This document shows, piece by piece, positions 63,244 to 64,000 of a stretch of DNA of 64,000 nucleotides (positions are counted from its first letter, which is position 1; each line of letters starts with the position of its first letter). This stretch comes from Hyphomicrobiales bacterium. Lineage in GTDB: Bacteria > Pseudomonadota > Alphaproteobacteria > Rhizobiales > Rhizobiaceae. The notes beneath the pieces are model-generated. The model was not told where the DNA came from. It made no database searches and was given only the letters and a program-made list of their open reading frames with translations. Location of the stretch: NCBI GenBank assembly GCA_900467185.1, contig UBPA01000004.1:1-64000 (forward strand). Direction: 5' to 3'. The translations under genes and the position numbers were made by a program.

Positions 63244-64000
63244 ATGGCTTACGACGTCGTTATCATCGGAACCGGCCCCGGCGGCTATGTCGCCGCCATC
63301 AAGGCAGCCCAGCTCGGCCTGAAGGTGGCCGTCGTCGAAAAGCGGGCGACCTATGGCGGCACCTGCCTCAACATCGGCTGCATTCCCTCCAAGGCCCTGC
63401 TGCACGCCTCCGAAATGTTTCACGCCGCCGGCCATCTGGACAGCCTCGGCATCGAGGTCGAGGCGCCGCGCCTCAACCTGCCGAAGATGATGGAGCACAA
63501 GGACGCGACCGTGAAGTCGAACGTCGAGGGCGTCGCCTTCCTGTTCAAGAAGAACAAGATCGACGCGATCCAGGGCACAGGCCGCATCGCGGGTGCCGGC
63601 AAGGTCGTCGTCACCAACGAGGCGGGCGAGGAGCAGACGATCGAGACGAAGAACATCGTCATCGCCACCGGCTCCGACGTCGCCAGCATTCCGGGCGTCC
63701 CCGTCGAGATCGACGAGACCGTCATCGTCTCCTCCACCGGCGGCATCGCGCTTGAAAAAGTGCCCGGCACCATGGTCGTGGTCGGCGGCGGCGTCATCGG
63801 GCTCGAGCTCGGCTCGGTCTGGGCCCGCCTCGGCGCACAGGTCACCGTGGTCGAATATCTCGACACCATTCTCGGCGGCATGGATGGCGAAGTCTCCAAG
63901 CAGTTCCAGCGCATCCTCGCCAAGCAGGGCATCGCCTTCAACCTCGGCGCCAAGGTCACCGGCGTCGCGCGCGAAGGCGACGGCGCGACCGTGACCTTCG
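63244..64000 (+). CDS. lpd: Dihydrolipoamide dehydrogenase (5' part; runs off the window)
   Basis: The first 252 codons of an E3 flavoprotein that reoxidises dihydrolipoamide in 2-oxo acid dehydrogenase complexes. The FAD motif MAYDVVIIGTGPGGYVAAIK is followed by the redox disulphide in GGTCLNIGCIPSKALLHASE. VIATGSDVASIPGVPVEID and the NAD-binding motif MVVVGGGVIGLELGSVWARL lie further in, with VTVVEYLDTILGGMDGE. GGAAGGAC precedes ATG 63244. The gene is cut at position 64000 with no stop. It is the expected third component after sucA and sucB. Confidence 0.96.
   Translation, partial: MAYDVVIIGTGPGGYVAAIKAAQLGLKVAVVEKRATYGGTCLNIGCIPSKALLHASEMFHAAGHLDSLGIEVEAPRLNLPKMMEHKDATVKSNVEGVAFLFKKNKIDAIQGTGRIAGAGKVVVTNEAGEEQTIETKNIVIATGSDVASIPGVPVEIDETVIVSSTGGIALEKVPGTMVVVGGGVIGLELGSVWARLGAQVTVVEYLDTILGGMDGEVSKQFQRILAKQGIAFNLGAKVTGVAREGDGATVTF

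Overview
The window is chromosomal DNA of an alphaproteobacterium of the order Hyphomicrobiales, most likely a member of the Rhizobiaceae (Rhizobium/Ensifer/Shinella/Agrobacterium relatives). The inference rests on several features together: a mdh-sucC-sucD-sucA-sucB-lpd gene order, an ALAS-type hemA, a lysyl-phosphatidylglycerol synthase/AcvB (lpiA-acvB) pair, hemC-hemD-Mic60-hemY, an Omp19-type lipoprotein, a RIME-like palindromic repeat, and uniformly GC-rich coding DNA. The genus cannot be fixed from the sequence alone.

Layout. 1-4.4 kb: a tRNA-Arg(CCU) gene followed by a visibly AT-richer, leftward four-gene cassette (two GT61 glycosyltransferases, an O-fucosyltransferase-like protein, a hexapeptide acetyltransferase) that probably makes or decorates a surface glycan. 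4.7-8.4 kb: dxr (isoprenoids), a DUF2938 membrane protein, hemA (5-aminolevulinate synthase), a small glycine-zipper lipoprotein. 8.6-16.4 kb: tamA and a very long tamB with a large internal duplication. 16.5-25.5 kb: arginase, a CheW-like protein, a DSP-like phosphatase, the acvB-lpiA lipid-modification operon, a K+ channel-like protein with a zinc-ribbon tail, and two uncharacterised membrane proteins. 25.8-26.6 kb: an ExoY/PssA-type sugar transferase behind an AT-rich structured leader. 26.7-36 kb: a LysR regulator and a formate dehydrogenase locus (fdsGBA-fdhD-fdsD) with an OxlT-type MFS carrier. 36-43.3 kb: YggT, an MFS exporter, TerB, and the leftward hemC-hemD-Mic60-hemY group. 43.4-46.9 kb: tsaD-gpsA-YciI-EVE-protein methyltransferase. 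47.7-64 kb: the TCA-cycle block, sdhCDA-(DUF3052)-sdhB, an Omp19-like lipoprotein, zapE, mdh, sucC-(unknown)-sucD, sucA, sucB, a MAPEG protein, a LysE exporter and the 5' part of lpd.

How the genes fit together. The right-hand third supplies succinate dehydrogenase, malate dehydrogenase, succinyl-CoA synthetase and all three 2-oxoglutarate dehydrogenase components. Because hemA uses succinyl-CoA and hemC/hemD continue the tetrapyrrole route, much of the window ties central carbon flux to haem. The fds genes oxidise formate to CO2 with NAD+ as acceptor. A recurring theme is the cell envelope: TamAB, lysyl-PG synthesis, sugar transferase, glycosyltransferase cassette and Mic60.

No phage, IS element, CRISPR array or toxin-antitoxin pair was seen. 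The best candidates for undescribed biology are the glycosyltransferase cassette beside the tRNA, two uncharacterised ORFs embedded in sdh and suc operons, the duplicated TamB, and several operator-like palindromes and structured leaders.
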